Source of the DNA: Pleurodeles waltl
Taxonomy: Eukaryota; Chordata; Amphibia; Caudata; Salamandridae
Reading direction: 5' to 3'
DNA length: 64,000 nt
Assembly (NCBI RefSeq): GCF_031143425.1
Contig: NC_090444.1
Coordinates: forward strand, 1,317,267,324-1,317,331,323
Part shown: positions 54,440-64,000 of the stretch, piece by piece
Numbering within the stretch: the first letter of the stretch is position 1
Layout of the letters: each line of letters starts with the position of its first letter
Position numbers and translations under genes: made by a program
The notes under the pieces: model-generated
What the model saw: the letters and a program-made list of their open reading frames with translations, nothing else
Database searches by the model: none
What the model was told of the DNA's origin: nothing

Positions 54440-56640
54440 TAAAAACTAGACTACCTAATGCTCTAATTTTTGTGGTAGCTTGGTTGAGCAGTTAGGCCAA
54501 TCTTGGAAAAGTGCAAAACATTTATTGTACTCACAGTATCAATAAATGAAGACACACGCTCAAAGGAATACCTCAAGACCAATTTATAAAAATACTTCAG
54601 AGTTTTATAAAAAAATTTAAGACCAAGACCATCAAAATCGGGTATGCACTTTTTAAGTTATGATTTATCAAAGTTTAGAGAATGTCTTGTTTTGTTTATA
54701 ATTATGCACCATAGGATCCAACTGGAGAAAACTTAAAAAATACATAGAAAATCAGGGAGTGTGTTTACCAATGTCTCCTTTTGCTTTGAGGTCGAGGTCA
54801 TCAAGAAGTCGTGTGGGCCAGCCGGAGGAGTACAGGAGGTTCCCGGTTTAGGCGGGAAGAGCTGCTGAAAACTCCTTGGAGCTAGTGCAGGACCACTGCC
54901 TGGAACTACGTGGAAAAGCAATGCACAGGCAGACTTCAAGGTGAATCTGGTAGATCCCCTTGGAGTGTAGAGGTCGCAAGGGTGGGTGACCCTTAGAGAA
55001 CAGCTGGTTCTCCGGTGCAGGGCTCAGGGAGGCCGGGTGCAGAGCAGATAGGAGCGCCAAGATCTGTGCATTAAGGTTCAGCCGCTGGATTTAGCTGTGC
55101 CACCAAACTTGGCACACTTGTAGGATTTGTCCTCCTGGTCCATCAGGTTAAATTTGGTCCAGCAGCAGTGTCCGGTTCCTTGGTCAGCAGCCGGTCAGTG
55201 AACTGGACTTTACTGGACTTTGGGTCTTTTGTTGCAGAGAGTGATGCATTCACTTTGAAGGGAGATCTTTGGCAATTTTCAGAAGGTTGGAGGTCCTTTG
55301 GGGTTTTGTACAGTCTGTCCGATGTCTGTGCCACCCCTCAGTGGCAATTGCTGAGTCCTGGATGCAGCACGCAGGGTTTGGCACTTTTTCTTTTTGCAGT
55401 AGGAATGCAGTTCTAGAGCCTTGGGTCTTCTTTGTTGCAGGCCTTCTTGGGTTCTTGGAATCTGATCTGCAGGCCTGGGGGTGCCCACTTAATACTGCAT
55501 TTAGTGGACATTTAGGGGAGTACCTAGTAGTGGCCAATGGGTTATCTACCTTATGGTTGCTGCACCCACTCTGTGACCACTTCCTGTGGGCAGAGGTAAT
55601 TTCCCTATCCCTGGTAGGCTATTTCCCTACCATGCAAGATGGAGGAAAATAAAATGGAGGGGTCACCTCGCATGCAACACCTTAGGAGGGGTGAAAGCTG
55701 TGGGTGGCCACTCCTTCTGCCCTTTGTGCATTTTCCCACTGTTGCTCCTGCCAAACATAGGGGTTTGCAACAGGGGCGGGCATCTGCTGCTAGCAGCAGG
55801 GCTGGGGGTAGAGTTTAAAGGGTGGTATGTTGAAGCTCACAGGCAGGGCTGTGCACATTCCTAAGGGAGGAGGTGTAACACCTCTGCCAAGGAATGGCTT
55901 TGCTTTCTGAACCAAGAGAGCACAGGCTCTTACCCCAGGGGTACACAATCTTGTCTGGTGGTGGCAGGCTGGTTGTGACCAGCCAGCAACCATGGCAGGG
56001 TAGTTAACTTTTGCAGGGGGCACCTCTAAGGTGGCCCCTGGGTACATTTTTCAACAAATTCAATACTGGTACCAGTTTGAATTTATCATTCTCTGTTGTT
56101 TGCTACCAAACAACCCAGGGTCCAGAGTGGCCATCATAGCTGTGAAACTCATACTGACCAGTGTCTAGCACATGCATGTAAAACGGCTGCTCTGTTCACT
56201 TAGTATGTCCCAGGTTTGGCAGAGACACAGTAGGGGGCATATTACTCATGTATCTATGCCCACACGTGCAGTATAGTGCACCCTGCCTTAGAGCTGGAAG
56301 GCCTACCAGAGGAGTGACTTACCTACATTGCATGCAGAGAGTAGTGGACAGGGCACACAGGCTGTGTGCCATGTCAGTTTTGCATTTTAGGATTGCACTA
56401 GGATACTCATCCTGCAATGGCAGTGCTGGGTGCACTTGGATGAATTGTCCCTGAGGGTGGCACAATCTGTGGTGCTTCCATCAGGGGGCTACCCTTAGTA
56501 CCTCATGCACTGGGTACATCAGTGGCATTTACTAGGGAATTATAATGGCAGCTAAAGGTTTTTCTAATTGTGCCAATGCATCACAACAGTTTTGGGAAAG
56601 AGATCTGACCCAAGGAACCTGGTTAGCAGGGGCTCTGGGC
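54440..56640. other. Unrecognised long non-coding stretch, possible dispersed repeat
   Basis: Even-composition sequence with short tandem hints (CTGGACTTTACTGGACTTTG near 55203) and hydrophobic frames lacking motifs. It has the look of a long non-autonomous element, but I see no terminal repeats or duplication. Confidence 0.3.
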
Positions 56641-57800
56641 CCTAACACCTTTAAAAACACAGCAAATACTAGGCAAAAAGTGGGGGCTTACCATGTCAAA
56701 AGTGTTCCTTTCTCACACCAAGACCTAATTTGACTGTGAATGATGGCTTTCCATCCTTTTCCAAGGCGTTCATCCATACACAAGTAGCTCCCTTCAGCAC
56801 CATGGACTAACATGGCTATGCGAGCTATAGGAGCACATTTTATTTTTTCTCCTTTTAAGCAGTTTCTTTTTTGTCTGACTGTCAAATGCCTAACAGCTTC
56901 CCCCAAAATAACGTTTTGTAAATACCATAACAAAGCAGTCATTTGCTAAACTAAAAGCTGTTAGCCAACCCCAGAGCTATTGGCTTTGCACTGGAGGGTA
57001 GAATGGTCAGAAGGGGAGCAAGAAAGTGTCCGAGGACCGAACTAAAGCACAATTTTTGAACATCAACTGAGCAATTGTTCCCTAACTGAACTAGGCCACA
57101 TGCGGCTGCCCGTTTATGGCAGCAGACAGTCATCGCTGAGCCGTACGGAGCCGTTAAGGTGCCAGTGGCGCAATTCAAACAGCAATGAAACAGTCTCATT
57201 CACCGAGTGCTGCAACAGAACGGCGGGCTCTAGGCTACCACCATAAATTCAGTAAAATAGCAACGAAAGAGAGGGACATGGACAAAATGAAAAGTGAACC
57301 AAACTATCAATGCGATAACTTGACAAAAATATCTAATTAAGAATAACTGAAAAGGGTTGGAAACTACTGCTACAAGGAAAATATCACAAAGGTTAGAAAG
57401 GAGGTAAAGAAAAAATCAAAGAAAAGAAAGATTAATGTCCGGTCTCCTATCGAAACTGGGCAAGGAAAGTGAAAAGTAGGTACCAAAAAAAAAACTCAGA
57501 ACGTTTAGAACATAAAGCACGCAATACAAAATACAGACATTAAAACAACACTAACTGACAATGGTAACGTTCTTCCATAGCACTCAGTATGCTCACTATT
57601 CCTATTTCTCATTAATTTTTCTCTTTCTGTCTCTATACGCCTCTCACTAAGCTTTTACAGCTTACTGCAACCCTTTACCCGCGGCAGCCACCGCAAATCT
57701 CAATGGGAAGAGGCGGACGGGGAATAAAATATTCGTTAAAAAAAAGTACCTGTTCCTGCCGCCACCACCAAAAGGCTGTCTTGCTCCTCTTCCGATGGTA
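56641..57800. other. No recognised feature
   Basis: Sequence without motif-bearing frames. The 57.3-57.6 kb part is A-rich with several A-runs. Confidence 0.35.
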
Positions 57801-58217
57801 TTGGTGTCCCAGAAGTCCCTTGGACACCAACACAGACTCCACATGCAAACCTGGCACTGCTCTCATGCTATAGCTAGCATGAGAGCAGAATCATGATTGG
57901 TCTGAGCAGCTTGGTTTGCTGCTCAGACAGTGCACTGGATTCTGTGCCGTTTCTCTAACCAGGCTGTGCAATAAAGCAGGTTGGAGAAACCTAAGCGCGC
58001 ATGTCAGGTTGGCTGGTGTAAGATGTCCGGCCAAACTGACATGCACATTTAGTGCACTCACTCCACTCCTCCGCCCCACTCCCATGGCCCACTCCGCTCC
58101 TCCCTGCACATGCTGGCTGAGCCAGCAGTTGAAAAATGAAACAATAGTAAAATATTGTTTTATTTTTTAGCTGCTGGCCCAGCCAGTGGGATGACGGTCC
58201 TTCGCCATAGCGAAGGA
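57801..58217. repeat. Chain of seven hairpins
   Basis: Stems in order: TTGGTGTCC/GGACACCAA (57801-57830); CTGCTCTCATGCTA with its perfect 14-bp complement (57857-57888); TCTGAGCAGC/GCTGCTCAGA (57901-57927). Next are GTTTCTCTAACC/GGTTGGAGAAAC (57949-57990) and GCATGTCAGGTTGGC/GCCAAACTGACATGC (57999-58044). Then comes a stem of about 32 bp starting TGGCTGAGCCAGCAG and ending CTGCTGGCCCAGCCA (58114-58185). The last is TCCTTCGC/GCGAAGGA (58198-58217). The density is far above chance and suggests a structured element or RNA. No duplication was identified. Confidence 0.8.
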
Positions 58218-58680
58218 GCCACCCCTGCTCTTTTCCCCTCTGCTTCCTTTTCTACAACTGCCTTATTTTCCGTGCCTGTCTCCCTTTCTGCATCTTTTAA
58301 AATATCCGTTTCTGAGCATCTGTGCCCATTCCTCCACCTACTGCCTTTCCTACATCTTTCTCCCATCTTGTATCACTCTGTGTATCTCTGTCTCTTTCTA
58401 CATGTTTATTTTTAGTACCTGTGTCTTTTCCTAACAACTCTATTTATCTGCTTGTCCCTTATCCTCTATCTATCATCATATATCTATTTCTGTATTTATC
58501 TAGCTGTCTCTCTCTGCAAGTGTCTTTTTTCCTCTTCTTTATCTGCTTTGCTGTCTGTATGTCTCATTATCTGTCTCTCTCTAAATCTTTACCTCCTTTT
58601 TATGTGTCTCTCTACTCACATTTATTTCTTGCTTTTCCTGTTTCTCTATTTTTTGCTTGTGTCATATTTCATGTGAGTCC
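58218..58680. repeat. Pyrimidine-rich tract
   Basis: About 460 bp with strong C+T bias on the plus strand (TCTCTCTCTG, CTTTTCC and TTTCTCTA runs) without a fixed unit. The frames found here (58322-58705) are composition artefacts. Confidence 0.75.
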
Positions 58681-58699
58681 TGCAACCAGTGGGGCAAGT

Positions 58700-60000
58700 G
58701 CATAGATTTGGAGCGTTAATTCGGTATTCGAACTCTAGCCCCACAAAATAAGAGCAGTGCCTATAGTTAGGGAGGGCAGATTTACTAGTCTAACAGCAGT
58801 CCCACCGACATTGGGAAAAGTGTATATTTTTGGTGGGCTCAGATTTACTCCAGTCTCAAAATCATTTGGGAAAGTCTTCCTGATGTATCTTTCTAATTCC
58901 AGCCCCACAAAGATTGGGCCAAATGCTTTAATTTTTATGGTGGGGGGCAGATCAGCTAGTCTAACTCCAGTACTACTACTATTGTGGGAATGCCCCAGGA
59001 TCCAGCAATACTGGGGAAAGGTAACAGATATAATGAGTCAGGTTGTGGGGATGAAGGTTCCGCTGGAAGCTAGACGGTGTCTATTAAATATCGCCTGTGT
59101 GACACAGTGGCCCAGACACCAGAAAATCTGGTTAGCGCTTGCAGAGATAGTGATGAAACGAAACATAGCTAAATACTGGGGGTTCCCCCAGATGCCTCGG
59201 GTGTCAGACTGGGAAACTGACCTGGATTGGTGTCTAAGAGCTGAACATGTTATTTACCTCAGCAGAGGGTGCCCACAAAAATGGGAGAAAATATGGGGAG
59301 GATGGAATACCTACCGGGGAAAATTATGTTGGAAGGTCGGAGCATTTTAACCAATTGGTCCTTATTGATGGACAGACTCGTGGACTAGACTGGAGATCTT
59401 GGGGTGAAGGGTATACTATGTAATGTTCTCCACCAGAATTGTGGTGGCATCAACCTAGGTAATGGTTAGAATTATGTATAGTGTGATGACAGATGTATGA
59501 TCATTACTGAGCGTTTTTTCAATAAAAATGAGTTTTAAAAAACATTATTGGGCAAAGTGTATTTATGTGGAGGAGTAGGGGGTGGCTTTACCATTCTACT
59601 ACAGTCTTATTAGCACTGGACAAAGTGTTAATATTTGATGAGGTGTGAAGGAAGTAAGATTCACTCTTCTACTATTTTAACTCTAGTCCTACTAATAATG
59701 TGGAAGCGACATATAGCTGTGATCGGGTGAGGGGGCGGATTTGCTTTTCTAGCTCCAATTTTCACAAATAGTGGAAAACAGTGCTCACATTTATGAGGAT
59801 TAGAAATTCCAGTCCTACTGAAATTGAGGAAAGTGCATATATTTTAGAGAGAGGTGATTTACTATTCCAACTCCAGTTCCACAGACATTGTGAAAAGAGC
59901 TTATGTATGGGGGGAGAGCAGGACAGATTTACTGTTCTAATTCCAGTCCTACTAACATTGATGAAAGACTAATATTTGGGGTAGGAGCGGGGGCAAACCT
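58700..60000. repeat. Irregular minisatellite, interrupted by an L1 fragment
   Basis: Units of roughly 70-90 bp contain CCAGTCCCACNNACATTGGG, then AAAGTGNATATTT, a G-rich GGGGGNAGATTTACT block, and TCTAACTCCAGTCC. They run from about 58700 to 58984 and resume at about 59546 to 60000. Another unit lies at 62025-62090. The units are strongly diverged from one another. Confidence 0.7.
58985..59545 (+). pseudogene. L1 ORF2 C-terminal fragment inside the minisatellite
   Basis: The frame 58985-59350 is open. It reads WECPRIQQYWGKVTDIM, QKIWLALAEIVMKRNIAK, then a CLRAEHVIYLSRGCPQKWEK end, the C-terminus of an L1 ORF2. A 3' UTR follows, with TTCAATAAAAATGAG and an A-rich end at 59519-59542. It is 5'-truncated, has no RT domain, and is a different L1 copy from the one at 9 kb. 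Confidence 0.78.
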
Positions 60001-62020
60001 ACTTTTGTGTTGTTGCTTATGACATGTGAGTGTACAGAGAGCTGCTAACCAGACCACCTTACCAATGCTCTTTTCCTTAAATTGTACTGAGACGATTACT
60101 AAACCAATTTGCAAGTACTTTACCACCCCTGCAAGGCCCGAGTAATCTTTACCAGTGGTACCCAGGGCAGCTCAGGTCAGTCACCCCTAAGGCAGGCCTC
60201 CTATAGCCTAGGAGGCAGGGTGCAATGTGTTATGAGTGTGGACATATGTGCATGAGCATATATGGTTCTGTGGCAGCAATTTGAAAATGTAATGCTACTG
60301 TAACTCCTGGGAAGACTATAGTTTACTGTAATCAAGATATTGAGCCTCAAAGGCTCCACCACCCTTGATGTGTAATCTCTTGTCCCCCATTCAAGGACAA
60401 AGCCATTCCCACCCTGACCACACCAGCAGGTGGGAAAATTAGCTGTTCAGGAGGCATACACCCCCCAAAGACTAACCACCCCTTCAGGTGAGCTAGAGGG
60501 TCTGTGCAGCTGAAGAAGGGTTCTGCCATTTTGACAAACCTTAGGAACAGTGGGTATGGGTAGAAGAGTGATGACCTCCCACAGGAAGTTGTCACTTCAT
60601 GGGCAGGTTGGCTGCAGGGACCAGTAGCCCGTAGGCTCCTGTCCCCCACACCCTTATTGCCCCCCTAAACCAGGATTTAAGGGGCTCCCCTGGCACCAGA
60701 ATCTCAGTTCTGACTTTGAAATCAAGAAGAGGCACAAAGAAGATGCTGTCACTGACAACAGGACTTTGGACTCCTCCACAGCTCAAAGAGAGGACATTTA
60801 AGGGTCCTGAGGAGACCATAAACTGGAACTGTGTGATTGACGTGTGCCTGTGGTGAAAACTCATTGCTCCCAACAAGAAGAACTCCAATGGATGCCAGAA
60901 GCCAAAGCAGACACCCCTGACTGTTGTTGCCAGTCTCCTGCAACCTGCAGAAGTAACGTCATGCTGCATTCCGAGGAGAACAACCTGTCGGGCCCCCCAT
61001 GAGTGAGCTCAAAGAAAGTTAGTGACCTGCACCCTGGGAGTGCTAGTGAGGATCTCACTAAGTTTAAAGCCGCTACCACCTCCTGGACAGCCTTTAGCTG
61101 ACAAGGTAACCGTGGACTACTTTTGCTTCTGCCAAGGCTTGTTTTTTGCCAGCCTAGTAACTAACAGTTTCTCTGACATCACTGACTCCGCAGCAGCCAC
61201 CCAGCATAGTGACTGATGTCGACAACAACCCTACTCCTAAGAATCTGCATATTGAAGAAGGCAGCTTCGAGAGGAGCCGCAAAGTATCTTTGGCATGACC
61301 AATCTCTGTGATTGACAGCTGCAAGGCTGCTTCTGCATCCAGAGTCACCGGCTGAAATGGCGAAGTTCCAGTTGGTGAGTCCAGGCCTTGGGCCCCCAAA
61401 GGTCTCAACTTTCCAAGGGTAGAGTGCGAGTCCACCCCGAAGTATGCTTTTGTCAAGTGTTGCATTTTGACAGTACTGGCAGACCCCGCCAGCACCAAGA
61501 ACAGCCAGAGCACCTCTGCATCCAGACTCCCTGGGCAAGGTAACTAAAAACTGACTCATGAGGCTTGATCTAGGGACCTGAACAACCTTAACTCCAAGTG
61601 GGTTCCCTGGAGCTCACCCTACAAGTGACTGATTGCACACTAAGATTTTCCCAATTGACTTCAATGGGAGTTGTTTGATCAATGAAAGTAATTTGTTTTT
61701 CAATGTTTTAAAAATTCATAGCTCCGGTTGTGGGTAATTTAAAAAGTTTGTTTTGGTGTCTAAATTAAGATAAAACTCTGATTTATTTTTCTAAGTTGGT
61801 GTTGGATTTATTTCGTGTCGTGGCATTTACTTATCGTCCATGTGGTTGTTGTGAAATGCTTTACACATGTTCCTCTAAGTAGCGTGTCTGCTCTTTGTCA
61901 CTCTACCAGAACTGACCATAAGGTTTACTAGTGTAAACCCAAGGTCCACTTCTGGGTAACGTGCAAGTATTACATGGTAAGACTCCCCAGTCATACCACA
62001 TAATACGGCCACCTTGCTAA
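60001..62020. other. Unrecognised non-coding stretch within the minisatellite zone
   Basis: About 2 kb separating minisatellite units, so it may be an inserted element. Frames (for example 60592-60969 and 61154-61513, minus) have no motifs. TTTTCCCAATTGACTTC.ATGGG near 61648 relates to the short repeats at 47.7 and 48.8 kb. No termini found. Confidence 0.3.
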
Positions 62021-62094
62021 ACGTACTGTTCTTACTCCAGACCTACTAACATTGGAGAAAATAGTTACAGTTGGAGAGAAGAGGGTCGATTAAT

Positions 62095-64000
62095 TTATTA
62101 GTTAATTTATTTGCATTTATAAAGAGCACACAACCCCCAGGTATCTAAGGGATAGTTATATGAATAAACTCCTCATTTCAGTTATGCAGTTCTTCCCCAG
62201 ATCCTACTAATCTCTCATGGAAAGCAAGGTTTTCAACTCCCTACGAAATTCCAGATGTGATGCCATCCTTCTAATATCCTGCGGTAACATATTCCAAAGT
62301 CTGGCTGCTGCCACTGAGAAGGCCCCTCCACCTAGCCTTCCCAAAGCTAGGGGTATTTACCTTCTTGTTTTCTACTATTCTAAAGGCTCTGCTGGGGGCA
62401 TTCCAAGAGAAGGTGATCCTCAAATATGCTGCACCGGACTGATGCAAAGCCTTACGTACCAGGCATTCTTATGTAAAATTAATCCGCTTCTTAATCAGGA
62501 GCCAATGTAGGGACATCAGCCTCTCCCTCACTGAGAATTTCTTTGGGAGCCCAAGAATTAAACAGGCTGCCCCATTTTGAATCATTTGCAACTTATTGAG
62601 GGAGTGTGCAGCATAAAGATAAAGGGCATTGTAGTAATCCAGGTGCGAGATGACAAGAGCCCTGAGGACCGGAACCCTAAGCACTATAGGAATAAACTGC
62701 AAGATCTTTCTGAGCATTTTCAGCATCCAGTGGTGAGTTTTCACTGTTTTGCAAATCTTGGTCAAAAACTATCTCTAGGTCCCCAGGTCCCTAGGTCCTT
62801 GCTTCCTTCACAGGAGTAGGTAGGGAGCCACAGCTCTCTGGCTACCACCAGCTGTTACAAATGGAGCTGCTGATCCCAAAGAACAAGGTCTCCACATTAT
62901 CACCATTCATCTTAAGACAGTTCTTTTCCATCCAGCTACTCATCTCCATAATACAGGACCTAAATCTTACAGCCACCTCTCTTGGGTCCTTACCAATCCG
63001 CACAATAATTTGTGTGTCATCCACATAGGATGCCACCTGGAAGCCCCAGGACTTTATCAATTATGCCAACGGAGTCACATACAGGTTAAACAAAGTTGGA
63101 CTTAGGGACAAGCCTTGCGGCACCCAACACAGCAGCTGAAATGGCCTGGCTCTAAACTCTACACAATTGACAATGTTTGTCCTATTCCTAAGAAAGGAAT
63201 CCAGCAGAATCAGAGCCTTAGCCCTCAGTCCTGCCTGCCTCAGCCTACTCACCACTAAAGATGATGAGATGGTATCAAAGGTTGCCAATAGATCTAATAA
63301 TACAAGAACGCTGGTGTCGCCCTGATCCATCTGTCACCAAATGTAATCGGAGGCTGAGAGTAGTGCAGACTAAGTACTGTGATTCTTTCTGAAACCATGC
63401 TGTGGTGAATCTAGGCATTCATTGTTTTCCTAGAAAGGCAGCTAATTCTTTATTCAGATGTTTTTCTAAGGTTTTTGCTGGGGATGGTAATAAAGAGATG
63501 GGTCTTCAAATCCTTAGCATCTCCACTAGGCTTCTTGTTAAGTAGACGAATAATGGCTTCCTTCCATCTCTGTTGATATTCCCCCATAGTCAGCACCTGC
63601 TCATGAGTTATTTCTAAGGCCTCTACTGCTACCTCAGGGGCCATTTCTAGCACTGAACACATTTGCATTTTCAGAGAAACAATCTCCTCACATGTAAGGT
63701 GAGAGAAGGCATCTAATGTGTTACTGATGGAATGCTTGCTGATCTTCCAAAAACTCCTCACTCTGGGGCTTTTTTAACTCTGGAAATTCCAAGAAAATAT
63801 TTAGGAATTTGTGCCTAAAATAAGAGGCTATTTTGTCACAAAAGACCTGTGAATTCACCAAATCTAATTGCACAGGAGGAGAGGAGAACACCTTTACTGC
63901 ATTGAAGTTTTCACATAGAATATTTATGGCCTTCCTGCTTTTCTGCGAAAAAAGGCGGTCTCATCTTCCTTTATTGCAGTCTTATACTTCTTTAGCAAAT
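62095..64000 (-). pseudogene. CR1/L2-type LINE, RT and 3' end, continues off the window
   Basis: Minus-strand non-LTR retrotransposon. Toward its 5' side are RWKEAIIRLLNKKPSGD (63761-63450), then LVLLDLLATFDTISSSLVVS and a WVPQGLSLSPTLFNLYVTPL block. The active site ASYVDDTQIIV follows (YVDD where most copies have YADD), with SSWMEKNCLKMNGDNVETLF. The C-terminal end has RALVISHLDYYNALYLYAA and RERLMSLHWLLIKKRINF. The 3' end is near 62095 in a TAATTTATTAG-type tail. Several stops and frame changes are present. Confidence 0.8.

Noticed and set aside
55269..55652. 127-codon plus-strand frame
   Set aside because: No motif. Both strands are open over the same interval, within a stretch that looks like non-coding repeat.
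58322..58705. 127-codon plus-strand frame, Leu/Ser/Phe-rich
   Set aside because: A direct result of the pyrimidine-rich tract (TCT, CTT and TTC codons), not a transmembrane protein gene.

Overview
This window looks like intergenic DNA from a giant, transposon-packed vertebrate genome. A salamander (newt or axolotl type) is the best guess. That is an inference from the mix and nesting of elements: piggyBac, PIF/Harbinger and its miniature relatives, several L1 lineages, CR1/L2-like LINEs, a Ty3/Gypsy tail and a long endogenous retrovirus. There is no bacterial gene organisation, and I found no rRNA, tRNA or CRISPR array.

Layout. 1-5014: a piggyBac-type transposon (transposase on the minus strand, catalytic residues kept, broken by stops and a frameshift). 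One end is a GGG-TTAA terminus at 5008-5014, preceded by about 1.5 kb of tandem and back-to-back hairpins. 5015-5831: the 3' end of a Ty3/Gypsy element with a short LTR. 5832-9060: little recognisable. 9061-9960: L1 3' fragment. 9961-11857: an unassigned ORF and otherwise nothing recognised. 11858-14265: an L1 ORF1 remnant and two Harbinger-type miniature elements built almost wholly from consecutive hairpins. 14768-28557: a minus-strand endogenous retrovirus in the order 5' LTR remnant, primer-binding site, gag, pol, env, polypurine tract, 3' LTR. It is interrupted in gag by a 5'-truncated LINE with a perfect 13-bp target duplication, and in pol by a 171-bp palindromic miniature element. 29495-29712: another miniature element. 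30040-36180: a nearly full-length decayed L1 (minus) with an L2-like fragment nested in it. About 37010-41010: a PIF/Harbinger transposon with a DDE transposase that is open once a 93-bp intron is removed, and a convergent Myb/SANT-like partner gene. 41020-42600, possibly to 44030: a second decayed L1.

44-57 kb is the least transposon-like stretch. It holds a 143-bp tandem repeat and two candidate host-gene structures. The first is a plus-strand set of TATA box, non-coding exon, intron, small cysteine-rich ORF and ATTAAA. The second is three consecutive minus-strand exons whose splice phases fit together into a cysteine-rich reading frame. A pair of homologous exon-like segments with splice sites lies at 52.6 and 54.2 kb. 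57.8-58.2 kb is a chain of seven hairpins, 58.2-58.7 kb is pyrimidine-rich, and 58.7-60.0 kb is an irregular minisatellite split by an L1 fragment. The window ends in a CR1/L2-type LINE (minus) running off the right edge.

The two observations I find most worth following are the recurrent chain-of-hairpins architecture shared by otherwise unrelated elements, and the cluster of splice-consistent cysteine-rich exons at 44.7-47.6 kb. Every candidate was read by eye, so all boundaries are approximate unless flanked by a stated duplication.
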